Shown here one piece after another: positions 32,171 through 45,765 of a stretch of DNA of 64,000 bases. The notes under the pieces are model-generated. The model was not told where the DNA came from. It worked only from the letters and a program-made list of their open reading frames with translations, and did no database searches. Origin of the DNA: Harmonia axyridis (taxonomy: Eukaryota; Arthropoda; Insecta; Coleoptera; Coccinellidae); NCBI RefSeq assembly GCF_914767665.1, contig NC_059501.1:26140501-26204500 (forward strand), in the 5' to 3' direction. The position numbers and the translations under genes are program-made. Each line of letters begins with the position of its first letter. Within the stretch, counting starts at the first letter, position 1.

Positions 32171-34890
32171 TGGTTATAAGAACGTATAGGTAAACGTACA
32201 TAGTATAAGAAATATAAATATAAATATAATTTTCTGATGTATGGAACGTTTTTAAAGTGGAATTTAGCGCTTGATAGCGCAAGTGAAGGTTTTCTTTATT
32301 CAGTTCTTCTTCGTAAGCTCTGTGAACAGAGCGATTGAAATATTCAAATGAATTTTCTGAAATGAATTTTTCTTTTTAAGTAGTTTATTTGAAGTCTGTA
32401 ATGAAAGACGACTATTCATTATCATCATTAGCAATTGGACTGGTGTGAATTATTTTTCCTGTAAAGTTGAAAGAAATTTTGATAAGTTCAATATGGCCAT
32501 CAGACCTCGCCAATGGTGGATGAGGCAGTGAAAAAAGACTACTTAATTACAGTCAAGGCAAAAATCTTATAGGTGTAACCACTTTCATTTCTTCCATATG
32601 TTTAATGTAAAGTACATACAAATTTGCTAAGTTTCAGATATCGCTAACATATCACTGCGGTTGTAGTAGGAGTTCCCAATAAAATACCTCTATATCATCA
32701 AAAAGCTTTCTTCAATCTGCCAAGATAGTTGCCAATTTGACGTAGAAAATTGGACGTCAATCGAGAGTCTCAAGGTGTTGTGCCTATTCTATGTTTTCTT
32801 TCTTCTGACACTAAAGAAATATCATTAGAAGTCGGTTCATCAGTTGATAATTATGTAGATAAGGACAAAACGCTCTAAGATTAAATTTTCCAGATTTACT
32901 AATTTTGGGGTGTGAAATGCGAATTCGTACACAACAAATTTTGTCGCATATTGTTTGTCAAAAAAAAATAAATAAATAATTTTTCGCCAAGGTCACTCCA
33001 TTTATTTCACTTATACGCCGTTGATTTTTGTTTTATTATGGATATTCGACCAAAATTCACTATCATTGATATTTCACGCATTTTCCAACATCAATATACC
33101 TATACGATAAACCTTTAGAATTAATATTTATTTTGTTTTGAAGTGTCAATTGTCGGTCGTGATGAATTCACATACTAACAACGCGAACGACTCAAATCGA
33201 AAACTATGTGCGCTATGTTGCCGGTTCCAGCAGATTTCAGATGGTCTAAGAATATAATAATAATAATAATAACCTTTTTTATCAGGTGAAAGTTTAGCTA
33301 TAGCTACTTTTACACTTTCACCTAATATTCAATAAGAATAATATATTCAACTATACGACAGATTTCCAAAAATATATATTTAATTTCAACACCGCATTTT
33401 TCTAGGGAAATCATTGGTCCAAAATGTAACAACTCATGCACATTTTATGAAGACCTTATGGATATATCCACTTTCTCCCTATAATTCTACCTGATTATAT
33501 TTTCTTTTCTCGAATTTTGCTTCATTTCTGCTATTTTTCCAGGTCTCCCTCAGGGTTCAGTTCAGAATTATCACCCACTATTATAAAACAAACTCCCTTG
33601 CAAAAAATAACCTAATCTAGGTACTTCTATCTTATTACTCTATCGCATTCAAAATGCAAAGAACTGACATTTACCCCGACAGACTTCTTACTCTTAAAAA
33701 AATTGTTATTTTTTTTACTAGACAGCAACAAGGGCGTAGATCTTTTGTTTTTTTTTGGGGAGGGGGTTGTTAATGAGAAAACGACGATAACGTTTACTCA
33801 TATCTGTAATGTGAGAAACAGAGGTTTGATAACGAAGTTTGAACCAAATTACTCGAAATATTTTTTTATTACCAATTCGATTGTTTTCACCTTATATTGG
33901 CCATTAGGTGTTCCTAAATTGAAGTTATGAAGGAAAATAACAGGTTCCTCAGATAATTCTAAGAATAAAAAGCCCCAATAAGCATGAGCTCGCAAACGCT
34001 TTATTTTCGAGATACAGGGTGTTACTTGTAGTCTTACTTTTTGGTAATGCTCATATCACTTCATGAAATCATTTTTAATCTTCGCCACATAATGGGTAAA
34101 TAAGAACCAAAACTCATAATTAATTTATTCATCACAGCTTATAAACTGGATCTTTGAAATGACTTGGATTTTCCTGAGGATTACTGGAGAATAGTTCGAT
34201 ATTATTTTTTTCTCGAAATCAGTAGCAGAGACGTCAAAACTACAAGAAATCGAAAAGTATAGTTCTGGACGAAAGAGAATCTCGAGCCCTGAGTTTGAAT
34301 TGCCAATAATTTGGAGTCATAGCATAATCATTTTACCGAAACATGTAAGAACTCATACGAAATGAATGAAATAGCAAAAAAGTAAATTTCAAATTTTTTG
34401 CATGTTTTAGCGGTTTCCGTAAATTGTTCACCTTTTCTTCTTTAGCTCTTTTTGGGGGTTTAACTCTGCATATTGAAGAAAATTCATCACTTCTGGCAAC
34501 ACTGGTTTGTCTGCTCACAAAACCTATGAAAACGATCTTAATGGCATCTGTGAACATACGATGGAACCTAATTAGCAGGTTGTTTGAATTGAACTACATC
34601 CGATCAGAGATTATTTAGAGAATAGGTACTTAACACAGAATACTAAGTACTGATATGGTTTCGATTAATCTGAAATGTATCTTTTTATGATAATTATCTA
34701 TTATATCTTTTGAATATTGCTTATGTATTAATTTGAGAAAATAACAATTAATTAATTCTGTTCAGCATATTTTATGGCTCCTAATCCCTCTCAAAAAGTG
34801 ACTGTTCAAAATTAAGAAATGATTAAAAATTGTTATTCACAACTTCATTAAAATAAAAATCATCTATTTTATTATTTGAAAATGTTACTA
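32171..34890. other. Intergenic stretch between ZNF-B and ZNF-C, unit 1
   Basis: No recognised gene. ORFs such as 33,703-33,930 and 34,333-34,557 have no domain and are not maintained in unit 2. A hairpin is at 33,284-33,323 and a transposon-end-like TACAGGGTGTTACTTG at 34,014. Confidence 0.5.
33284..33323. repeat. Hairpin AGGTGAAAGT..ACTTTCACCT
   Basis: A 10-bp stem (with one offset T) encloses a second palindrome TAGCTATAGCTA. It follows an (AAT)n tract. Conserved at 55,415-55,454. Confidence 0.5.
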
Positions 34891-35031
34891 TTAATTCAAT
34901 ATGTTCTGCAAGCGTTGATATTCACAGTCTGATTGTTGAGAGGTAGGTACATCAGGTACATTTGCCGTCACAATCAAATTATTCAATTCTGAATCGTCAA
35001 TATTATCAGGTACTAGAGGTAGTTCCTCATT
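34891..35031 (-). other. 3' coding remnant downstream of ZNF-C (longest version)
   Basis: Open for 46 codons: NEELPLVPDNIDDSELNN, then LIVTANVPDVPTSQQSDCEY, then QRLQNILN-stop. It is the least interrupted version of the conserved downstream frame and suggests the ancestral reading. It lies just past a finger remnant ending in NITYVSLLQMVTEFSCKK-stop. Confidence 0.35.
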
Positions 35032-35082
35032 TCTTACAAGAAAATTCTGTTACCATTTGCAATAAACTTACATAGGTGATAT

Positions 35083-35588
35083 TTATTTTTTTTTCATTCG
35101 AATGAATAATATATATATATATATATGCTTTTGGAGGCTTCCCTCCTTAACTGAAGCATACTCGTATGCTTTAGTTGAAAAAATGACTCCTATATTCTCA
35201 TCAATATGCCTTTGGATGTTCTTTTTATGGGCTGAAGTAGAGTTGCACAGGTGACATCTATGGTCACGTTTATCGAAATAAACAGCCTTTATATGAATTT
35301 CAAGTCCTCCCTCCTGTTTATGTTCATACATACTAGACATTCAAGTTCTTGTTTATTCAAAGAAACACCATCCATATAGTTCGTTATTTGATCTTTATGA
35401 AATGACGCATGTTCACTACTCAATGGCTTAATTTCAAAAGTAATTCTCTCATTGAAACTATAATCTCTCTTCATTTCTGTTTCATATCCAATAGATGATC
35501 TTATTTCATTCTCATCAATGTCTATATCTTCTGCCTTCAAAGCATCAGTATGCTGCCCTCAATTGTATACTGAACACCGAGCTGAACA
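35083..35588 (-). pseudogene. ZNF-C finger exon remnant, unit 1
   Basis: Starts at the acceptor 35,589-35,590. The N-terminal part (RSSIGYETEMKRDYSFNERI) is open to about 35,289, then a shift. Only one near-complete finger (CHLCNSTSAHKKNIQRHI, second His displaced) and a cysteine-less one (YEYASVKEGSLQKHI) remain. A (TA)n tract at 35,110-35,126 lies in the last helix. It is a dead paralogue that lost most fingers. Confidence 0.78.
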
Positions 35589-36295
35589 CTAGAATTAAAT
35601 AAGTTATTGTTAAGAGGAACAATGAAAATTTAGGATGTTAGGAGAGAACACAATTTCAACATTTTTGGACTTGAAAGAATGTTTCATATAATCTGTTACC
35701 TGCAAATTTGCTTTTTAATAAGAGACTTATTTATAATGGCAAACAGAAAATTTTCAAATCCGGAAAAAGTAATCCTATTATTGAAGTTATATTATTCTCT
35801 TATAATTATTTTCACACGTTAAAAACCATTATTTTCACTTTTATGTTTGGGTAACTTAGCATCTGAAGTGACCCAAATATTTCACATTTTATTATTATTA
35901 TTTATTTATTTGTACCATCTTTCCATTCATTGGAAATAATATAAATATCGTACCAGTTTGATTTTGAACCATTATTGATATTAAATTAATTTTGACCCAC
36001 TGCTTATTGTTCGAAGAAATCATTATGTTTGTTTTTGATTTGCGAGTAATCTCTGAATGTTTGAATATTTTCATCAGAGTGGAAAAACATTGTGGAATAA
36101 AAAATAATCAATCACCATTCAAAAATAATACAGGATCTTCAAAAAATATATATACACACAGGTAAATTTAGGGAAACCGACAATATTTCAGGAAAGTTTA
36201 TTGTTCATTTTCCCTTGAATACTTTGGCCGATTTTAGCAATTTTTTTTTAGGTTTGTAGCTTGATCCCTCGGAAACATAACGGTTCAGAAGCCAT

Positions 36296-36815
36296 CCGAC
36301 AAAGAATAATAATAATAAGCCAATACGACAAAGAAGAACTTAAGCAGACTACAAAGACTCCAGAATAGGGCAATTAAGAACATTCATAATCTTCCATATG
36401 AGACCAGTACAAGCTACTTGTATGAAAAGTTTCCTGTGCTCCCGATCTCTAAGGTGTGAAACAGGAGCAATGTAAATTGATTTATAAGATTGATGCGGGT
36501 CTGTTAAAATCTAAAGTAAATTTAAAGAAACAATCTGAAAAACACAAGTATGGTACAAGACATGCCAATAATCTCTACAGTGACTTCATATTCAAAACAA
36601 CGAGAGGGTCAAGACTTCCAACACACTCGGCAATAAACTCATATAATGGGTTACCCATCCACTTAAAAAAAGAAGAAACATTTATTAAGTTTAAAAAAGA
36701 GTTGAAAAAATATTTTATTGAGACTTCAAATAGATTAAGAAATAAGTTGTTACTCTGTGATAACAAACTATGTTTGATTTACAGTTTTATATTCTAAGAA
36801 ATAAATAAATAAATC
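36296..36815 (+). mobile_element. 5'-truncated LINE insertion, unit 1 only
   Basis: Unit 2 has GCCATTCTTCTTTGTG at the matching place (about 58,428); unit 1 has about 520 bp between GCCAT and CCTCCTTTGTG. It encodes the C-terminal part of a CR1/Jockey-type RT: RLQNRAIKNIHNLPYETSTS, a disrupted stretch, then from 36,456 YKIDAGLLKSKVNL, HKYGTRHANNLY and SAINSYNGLPIHLKKEETF. It ends in an (AAATA)n tail. No clean target duplication was found; a few bases of target seem lost. It sits in the ZNF-C intron. Confidence 0.8.
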
Positions 36816-37695
36816 CTCCTTTGTGATTTCTCGAATTTGAGAAAAATGTCAGCACTTCATATAGTACTACTTTTCGAGAATAAATGTTTTGAATCGCAAA
36901 ACTCTTCAAGTAAATTTAAATTGATACACCGTGAAAATGTACGTAAATTCCATAAAAAAGTTAATTGTATTGATTCATTACTATAATGTTAGGTTATTCG
37001 ATCAGTTGTACTTTGTATCAATAACATAGAATTTGTCTAAGTAGTTGATATAAACCGAAACATATTATGTTCAAAATTCTTCTATCTAATGAATATTTCA
37101 TCGAACAGCAAACGCTCAACATCAATTTTGATTATTACCATTCTTTAATACAATAAAAAAATTTTTTTCAGTGTACCTACTCGAAATTGATATATCGCAA
37201 TAAATAAAAAGAGAACATCTTCAAAAAATATGAGGCAATGTGTATGTTTGAAGTAATCATATCTCATTTAAATCAATTTGAAGATAAATTGTAAAGAGTA
37301 GTTTTTTCTCCTCGATTTCGTGCCAACACGAAAATGTTCGTAAACACTTTCGTTTGTCAACAGTTCACACCAAAGGGAGTTGTCAATAATTTATCACTTT
37401 TCATTTTTTTTTTGTTCTCCTCTGTATATAACAACAATCAAAGAAGCTGAGGACGACATTCAATTAATTATATTCCTGAGAAATCATACTACAATTGAAA
37501 AAATCATTGCTAAAAGCGTCTAAAGGGTACAAGAGAAAATGAACTTCGTTGAGATTTTGCATGTTCCCCTAATTTTGCCGATTTATATGTGAATAGTTCC
37601 GAAAAAAGGGAAAATATCAGGTTCATTCAAGTAAATTACTCTAGAAATATTTCATTAGTTTGTTGTTCAATAAAATAATAAATAATAATACTCAC

Positions 37696-37928
37696 TCATA
37701 GTCAAATGATGTCCTATCATTATCTTGTTCCATTCCTTCTAATCCAATCTTAACTCTGTTGTGATTATTCTTATTTTTTCTGGGTGAACATGAAGAATAT
37801 TTATATGACGTTGAGACACTCGAATCTGCTACGTCAAATTGGCTGCTACGTTGCCAAATCGAAAAATTAATCAGGTATTTAAAGTATTTTCTGGAAATTG
37901 AAAATGTTTTACCATTTTCATTTTCCAT
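37696..37928 (-). CDS. Upstream exon of ZNF-C, unit 1
   Basis: Minus frame of about 77 codons from ATG 37,926: FDVADSSVSTSYKYSSCSPR, then KNKNNHNRVKIGLEGMEQDN, then DRTSFDYE at the GTGAGT donor (37,690-37,695). Same phase as the other copies. Since ZNF-C is dead, this exon probably has no functional product. It contains the covarying hairpin at 37,892-37,927 in its 5' part. Confidence 0.5.
37892..37927. repeat. Covarying hairpin (unit 2 start)
   Basis: TGGAAATTGAAAATG pairs with CATTTTCATTTTCCA with one mismatch. Relative to 59,499-59,536, a G-to-A change in the left arm is matched by C-to-T in the right arm. Confidence 0.65.
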
Positions 37929-38257
37929 CTATATTTTCAAAGATTTATTCTGATTCTGAATACGACTGATACAACAAAATTCATCCTAAAAGCAGTTCTT
38001 CAAGTGAAATGGTTAAGAACTTATACACGCATATAATTTACTGAAGTAAAATGTAATTGAGAATCTTTTTGTGAAGAAGATGAAGCGCTTTTTAACACAA
38101 ATTAATGATTTCTTTGTTTAGTTCTTTCCTTCGTAAGCTGTGCGAACTGAGCGAGTAAAATATTCAATTAATTTTCTGAAATAAATGTTTCATTTTCTTT
38201 TTAAGAAGTTCATTGAAAACTAACAACTCCCCATTGAATGGAAGAAATATATAATCA

Positions 38258-38298
38258 TCAACCTACCATCTGCGTCCACTGCAGGACATAAGACTCCC
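38258..38298 (-). pseudogene. Tiny LINE RT C-terminal relic
   Basis: Same ending (YVLQWTQMVG-stop) as at 15,445. Confidence 0.4.
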
Positions 38299-38419
38299 TA
38301 AAAATAACGAATAAATTGAAAAAAATTTCTCTCCGATTGACAGGTATTACTCAAGGTATTATATCTATTCTAAATGTTCAGCAAAATGAAAAGTCGGACC
38401 AAATATAATCCTGTTATGA

Positions 38420-38629
38420 CTCTGTCTGCACGAGAGATGGCGTTATGGGCGTCGAGCCACTCTACTACTGCCCCGGCGGCTTTATGAGGATCACCGCGTT
38501 GGAACAGAGCCACCTCTCCATGGTGTAGGAGGGTGTCTTAGGCAGAGATCGCTGGATTGCCTAACTGAAGAGTCCAAAAGTGATCTCGGGATGAAACACG
38601 CATAATCCTTAGGGTGAGGGAGCACCTAC
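38420..38629 (+). repeat. GC-richer segment (unit 2 copy)
   Basis: Counterpart of 15,600-15,830. It is the most divergent of the three copies; units 1 and 3 resemble each other more here. Confidence 0.35.
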
Positions 38630-39120
38630 GTGAATTTGGCTCGAGAATGTCTCGCCAAAATCACACCAGAAAAAACGGAGTTCGAGAAAAATTACAGCAG
38701 AGGTAAATGCCTCGAAAAACTTTTGCATATTGCGGTCCAAAGAAATGTTAATACTATTTTAAGAAATTTTAAAGAGGGAGGGGGGAAAATTTACGTCCAA
38801 ATAAAGAAGAAAAATCAAAAACCAGGTTCTGACTGGGCACTGATATCAAGAAACTATGAATGCAATGACATTTTCTTATCTTTGATGAACAATAAGGCCT
38901 CCAATGTGAGGTAGGAGGAGATATGGAACACCAGGAAGAAAATTTTATATTATTATTATGAAGTGAATACTGTTGTAAGTGATTTTGCTCATGATCAAAA
39001 CAATGCACTTTTCTTAAAATTTGGGTTATCTAAGACCACTTATATATTTTCTTTCAGAACAATGAAACTTTTCAAAAATATGATGGTACAGTAAATCCAA
39101 AAACACTTGGAGGAAGCTGA
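38630..39120 (+). pseudogene. Gene X, unit 2 A-side copy with in-frame exon deletion
   Basis: The upstream frame is open from 38,630 (94 codons, ITPEKTEFEKNYSRGKCLEK, LLHIAVQRNVNTILRNF, KKKNQKPGSDWALISRNYEC, MNNKASNVR), then a TAG, then EEIWNTRKKILYYYYEVNTV to the GTAAGT donor at 38,975. After the 83-bp intron the last exon reads NNETFQKYDGTVNPKTLGGS-stop. A 129-bp in-frame deletion between AATATG repeats has removed the middle, including the TGA seen in unit 1. No domain recognised. Confidence 0.5.
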
Positions 39121-39287
39121 GTATTTCGATTTTACAAGGGTTGTCCAAGTCTCCAGAAATCCTTTTGGGTCCGGTGGATTTATTGCCTAAAAATACTTTC
39201 AAATAAACCCCGGTATCTAGCAGATCGCGGTATCCACTTCAAAGAGACATCTGGCCAAGCGTTTTTATGGACTAGTTCAAGTGACTT

Positions 39288-39491
39288 TTGATATACTATA
39301 ACAAAACCTATTTCAAAGTATCAATTGTTTATCAATATCATTCATTTTTCAAGGGAACCTCCATTATCAAGAAGGAGACCACATTTCCAAAATGGTTGTT
39401 ACGGCGAGTCGACTACATTTCCTTGCGTCACATTTTGGAGCTTCGTGACCCCAGGAATCATTACACTCATCGATTAAATCATTTGTTGTAA
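39288..39491 (+). repeat. Conserved short frame downstream of gene X
   Basis: Counterpart of 16,575-16,775; KKETTFPKWLLRRV frame open. Confidence 0.3.
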
Positions 39492-39534
39492 ATTATTTGT
39501 CTTTGTGACTTTGAAACTGGGCACAGATGGCAAC

Positions 39535-39725
39535 TGATCAACTTAATTAAATTAAAAACAATATTTGAAATAGATCGTTTATTTAAGAACATTACTGCTT
39601 ATGAATTAATTACGAAGAAATTGTTGTTCACAACTCAATTAAAATTAAAATAAATATTTAAACTAGGTCGTTAATTTAAGAATATTACTGCTTATGAATT
39701 AATTTGATAAAATAACCATTAATTA
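39535..39725. repeat. AT-rich minisatellite 3' of ZNF-A, unit 2
   Basis: Two copies of the ~95-bp unit, as at 16,795. Confidence 0.6.
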
Positions 39726-39726
39726 A

Positions 39727-39870
39727 TTATGTTCTGCAAGCGTTGATATTCACACTCTGATTGTTAAGAGGTACATCAGGTACATTTTTCGTCACGATCA
39801 AATTATTCAATTCTGAATCGTCAATATCATCAGGTACTAGAGGTAGTTCCTCATTTTTCACATGACAATT
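39727..39870 (-). other. 3' coding remnant downstream of ZNF-A, unit 2
   Basis: Same open frame as 17,002-17,145 with small changes (NVPDVPLNN). Confidence 0.35.
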
Positions 39871-40099
39871 TTGTTACCAACCTCAGTAAAGTTACATAGG
39901 TGATATTTAATTTTTTTTCATTCGAATGAATAATATTTATATGTTTTCGGAGGCTCTTATTTTTAACTGAAGCATACTCGTATGCGAGTATGAGTGTGGT
40001 TATGGGTATGAGTAGTTAAATATGTTAACACATATGTTCTTTTTTATTGAAGTGAATAACATTCATATCCTTATCGACTCCTCCCTTTTGTTCAGTTGC

Positions 40100-41247
40100 T
40101 TACTTCAAATGAACTGCATCTATATGCCTTTTCATGTTATGTTTATAAACTGAAGCAAATTTGCACAGGTGACATCTATGTTCCAGTTTATCCAAATGAT
40201 CAGCCCTCATTTGTTTTTCAAGTACTTCCTTATGTTTAGCAGCATACTCACAAAACTCACATTCATGTTCTTGTTTATGCGAATGAACTCCAGCTATATG
40301 CCTTTTAAGGTTTTTTGTATAAGCTGAAGTATAGTTGCACAAGTGACATCTATGTTCTCGTTTATTCGAATGAACTCCAACTACATACTTTTCGATGTTC
40401 CCTTTATAAGCTGAAGCATAGTTGCACAGGTGACATCTATGTTCTCGTTTATCCAAATGAACAGCCTTTATATGAATTTCAAGTCCTGGCTTATGTTTAG
40501 CAGAATACTCACAAAACTTACATTTATATTCTCGTTTATTAAAATGAACTGCATCTATATGCCTTTTCATGTTATGTTTATAAGCTGAAGCATAATTGCA
40601 GAGTGAAATCTATGTTCTCGTTTATCCGAATGAACAGCCTTCATATGAACTCCAGCTATATATATGCCTTTTGAAGTTCTTTGTATAAGCTGAAGTATAG
40701 TTGCACAGGTGACATATATGTTCTCGTTTATTCGAATGAACTGCAACTATATGCTTTTCGATGTTCCCTTTATAAACTGAAGCATAGTTGCACAGGTTAC
40801 ATCTATGTTCTCGTTTATTCAAATGAACAGCCTTCATATGAATTTCAAGTCCTTGCTTATGTTCAGCAGAAAACTCACAAAACTCACAATGATGTTTTCG
40901 CTTATTCAAATGAACAACATTATAATGCGGTTTAGATTTCTCTTGTCATTTGTTGTATACTCACATACTAGACATTCTTGTTCTTGTTCATTCGAAGGAA
41001 CAGCATCCAAATCATTCCTAGTTTGATATTTATCAGAATGTTCATCTTCACTACTCAATAACTTAATTTCAAAAGTAATTCTCTCATTGAAACTATAATC
41101 TCTCTTCATTTCTGTTTCATATCCAATACCAAATAGAATTTTATTCCATTCTCATCAATGTACTGGTCAACAATATCTATATCTTCAGTCTTTACGTCTT
41201 CGGTCTCCATATCTTCAGAATACTGCCCGTCAATTGCATACTGAACG
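40100..41247 (-). pseudogene. ZNF-A zinc-finger exon, unit 2 (frameshifted)
   Basis: Nearly identical to 17,375-18,522 and carries the same four frame lesions, so they predate the separation of these two copies. One difference restores a finger cysteine (YKCKFCEY against YKYKFCEY). Acceptor at 41,248-41,249. The last open piece (40,100-40,570) has about six fingers, some missing a His. Confidence 0.82.
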
Positions 41248-42740
41248 CTAGAATCAAAGAAGTTATTTGTTAAGAGGAACAATGACATTTTTAGGATGTT
41301 AGGAGAAAACACAATTTCAACATTTTTGGACTTGAAAGGCTGTTTCATATAATCTGTTACCTGCAAATTCGCTTCTTTATAAGAGAATAATTTATAATGG
41401 CAATCAGAAAATTTTCAATTCCGGAAAAAGTATTCCTATTATTGAAGTTATATTATTCTCTTATATTTATTTTCAGACGTTAAAACTATTATTTTCATTT
41501 TTATGTTTGGGTAACTTAGCATCTGAAGTGACCCAAATATTTCACAAGGATTATTTGCCATCTTTCCATTCATTAAAAATTATATAATTATCGTACCAGT
41601 TCAATTTGAACCATTATTGATTTGAAATTAATTTTGGAACACTTCTCATTGTTCAAAGAAATCATTCTTTTTGTTTTTGATTTGCGAGTAATCTCTGAAT
41701 TTTTGAATATTTTTAGAGTGGAAAAACATTGTGGAATAAAAAATAATCAATCACCATCCAAAAATAATACAGTGTCTTCAAAAAATATATACACACAGGC
41801 AAATTTAGGGAAACCGAAAATATTTCAAGGAAGTTTGTTGTTCATTTTCCCTTGAATACTTTGGCCGATTTCAGCAACAATTTTTTATGTTTGTAGCTTG
41901 AAACACAACAGTTCTCGAATTTGAGAAAAATTTCAGCCCTTCATATGGTACTATTTTTCGAGAATAAATGTATAGAATCGCAAAACTCTTCAAGTTAAAT
42001 TAAATTGATACACCGGAAAATGTATGTAAGTTCCATGAAAAAATTAATTGTATTGATTCATTACTATAATGTTAGCTTAGAACATAGAATTTGTAGTTTT
42101 GTAGTTAATATAAACCAAAACATATTATGTTCAAAATTCTTGTATCCAATGAATTATTCATCGAACAGCAAACGCTCAACATCAATTTTGATTATTACCA
42201 TTCTTTAATACAATTAACACTTTTTTTCAGTGTACTGAAACCACTCAAAATTGAGATATCGCAATAAATAAAAAGAGAACATCTTCAAAACATATGAAGC
42301 AATGTGTAAGTTTGAAGTAATCATATCTCGTTTCAATTAATTTGAAGATTAATTTTTCCTCAACGATTTCGTGCCAACACGAAGTGTTCGTAAACACTTT
42401 CGTTTGTCAACAATTCACACCAAAGGGAGTTGTCAATAATTAGTTACTTTTCATTTTTTTTTTGTTCTCCTCTGTATATAACAACAATCAAAGTAGCTGA
42501 GGATGACATTCGAGTAGTTATAGTTCTGAGAAATCAAACTACAAATAAAAAAAATGATTTCTGAAATCGGCTGAAGGGTTCAGAAGAAAATGAACTTCGT
42601 TGAGATTTTGCCCGTTCCCCTATTTTTTCCGGTGTGTATGTAAATAGTTCCTAAAAAAGTGAAAATATCAGGTTCATTCAAGTAAGATACTCTAGAAATA
42701 TTTCATTAGTTTGTTGTTCAAACCAGAGATGAATACTCAC

Positions 42741-42890
42741 TTATAGTCAAATGATATCCTATCATAGTCTTGTTCCATTTCTTCCAATTCTATCTTAACT
42801 CTATTATGATTATTCTCATTTTTTTCTGGGTAAACATGATGTTTATTGGAATACTCTAACAACTCTTCAAATGGAATGGTTAAGAACGTA
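42741..42890 (-). CDS. Upstream exon of ZNF-A, unit 2
   Basis: Identical in arrangement to 20,015-20,165, with FEELLEYSNKHHVYPEK and HNRVKIELEEMEQDYDR before a GTGAGT donor (42,735-42,740). Intron to 41,249 about 1.5 kb, without genes. Confidence 0.55.
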
Positions 42891-43119
42891 TACACGCATA
42901 TAATTTACTGGAGTAAACTGTAATTATGGATCGTTTTGAGATAAAGCGCTTATTAACACAAGTTAAGGTTTTCTATGCTTAGTTCTTTCTTTCGTAAGCT
43001 CTGCGAACTAAGCGAGTAAAACATTCAAATAAATTTTTTTAAATGAATATTTCATTTTAATTTTAAGGAGTTTATTGGAAACTAACAACTCCAAATTGAA
43101 TGGAAGTAATATATAATCA

Positions 43120-43160
43120 TCACCCTACCATCTGCGTCCACTGCGGGACATAAGAATCTC
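43120..43160 (-). pseudogene. Tiny LINE RT C-terminal relic
   Basis: Same as 20,394-20,435. Confidence 0.4.
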
Positions 43161-43313
43161 TAATAATAACAAATAAATTAAAAAAAAAATTTCTCCGATT
43201 GACAGCAAATATTAATTTTGCAGACATATATCAATCAGCAAATCATTAATTTTCTTGTCAGGCAGCAAAGTAAGGAGTTTCCTACCTTGGCAGCAAAATG
43301 TATTTATTCTCAC

Positions 43314-43372
43314 GGGCGTAGCCAGGGGGGGGGGGGCTTTTGGGCGTTCAAACCCCCCCGAAATGTTTAAGA
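43314..43372. mobile_element. G-rich transposon end fragment, unit 2
   Basis: Counterpart of 20,583-20,640, with a longer G run. Confidence 0.4.
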
Positions 43373-43418
43373 TGTCAAAATTTATTGAAACGAAACGTCA
43401 AGTTAACAAGAGTATATA

Positions 43419-44170
43419 CACTGTGTCCGTAAAGTATGGAACAAATTCATTTTTAGCTAAACAGACCATTTTAAAAAATAATCCTGAAATTTACCCTATT
43501 TTAAAGTAATAATCTAATATACAGGGTGAATTACTTTCGAGTAATGACGTCACCGTCATTTTTTTATATGGAACCACTTTGTCTCAGTAATCTCCGATTA
43601 CTCTAGGTGAGTTGATTCCAAAAATGTATCACATGTTGATTCCAATTGGTACAGGGTGGACAAAAATACAATAGTTTTGTGTGTGCTCATTAAGTAACGT
43701 GTAACATTCTTTATTAGTTAAATGAACAATATTATCAAAAATACTTATTGTCTAGCGACAATTGGTTTGAATGTAACACCCTGTAGTTTGTTACATTTTT
43801 AGATCAATAAAAATGAGCTGTTTCCAAACATGTTTGGTACTCGTGATCTAGCAGACAGAAAATGAAAGAAATTATTCCTTATTTTTATACATTTTTATTA
43901 ATCTAAAAATGTAACCAACTACAGGGTGTTACATTCAAACCAATTGCCGCTAGACAAACTCAGCTAGAGTAGTCGGAAAATTGAAACAAAACGGAGGTGT
44001 TCCATTTAAACAAAAATTACGATGACGTCATCACTCGAAAGTATTCACCCTGTATATTAGATTATTATTTTAAAATACGGTAAATTGAAATAAAAAATCG
44101 ACATTTTTCAGGATTTTTTCTCAAAATGGTCTGTTTAAAAATGAATTTTTTCCATACTTTACGGACACAG
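43419..44170. mobile_element. Nested palindromic elements, unit 2
   Basis: Same three-level structure as 20,691-21,443. The second-level right arm has lost two bases (AAAGTATTCACC for AAAGTAATTCACC). Confidence 0.8.
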
Positions 44171-44219
44171 TATATTCGTAGTACCTTCAGTAACTTCAGA
44201 TCGTTCACTTTGAAACTTA

Positions 44220-44975
<756 letters not shown>

Positions 44976-45003
44976 CAGTGTCACTGATCATATCATATCA
45001 TTA

Positions 45004-45172
45004 TATTGATCATATTTTTTTGAAATGTAAAACACCTGAGTTCAAGGAAAAGTGTAGGCCAATAATTGTACACTCACATATCACTGATTCAGTGATATGT
45101 GAGTGTACAATTATTGGCCTACACTTTTCCTTGAACTCAGGTGTTTTACATTTCAAAAAAATATGATCAATA
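45004..45172. repeat. 169-nt perfect palindrome in LINE sequence, unit 2
   Basis: Same palindrome as 22,278-22,446 with no arm mismatch seen, so it formed before the duplication. Confidence 0.88.
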
Positions 45173-45765
45173 CACGAAGCAGACTTACCTTGTACTCTAA
45201 TATCTTTGTTTATCATCGATTCAAAACATTCACTCAATATGTTTAGATCCTCCGATACAATTTCGTCATCCTCAAGTCCGATATTTATGTTCATATCACC
45301 GACAATAATATGGTAATCTGATGTTTTTTGTCTTGATTGTTCCAGGTAAAGTTTGAGTTGATCCAGAAATAGTATTACGTTCGTGAAAGGAGGTCTATAA
45401 AGAGCTATGATTATTAGTTTCTTTCTGTTACGAGTATTGATTTGAGTTTCTATTGCTTTGCATTTATCAATGTGGATAATGTTCGTTACGTAATTAGAAT
45501 TTTCCTTTATATATACAACAACACCATCGTTTTTATTGTCATCTCCTCCATTGTAAATAGTCACGTAACCATTTTTACTGAAGAAATTAATATATTGAAT
45601 CAACCAAGTTTCTGTCAAAATGATATAATCGAATACTGTATCGGTTTCACCTAAATATAAATCGAATTCATCAATATTCTTTGCTATGCTTCTAATATTC
45701 TGGTGTACCAAAGAAAAAGTGTTGTTATCGCAAGAATCAACAGGGTAATCCAATATACTGCACAT
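45010..45765 (-). pseudogene. LINE ORF2 endonuclease fragment, unit 2
   Basis: Protein identical by eye to 22,284-23,039 (251 codons), with the same TETWL, YRPP, GDMN and IDHIF motifs and the same palindromic end. Confidence 0.87.
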
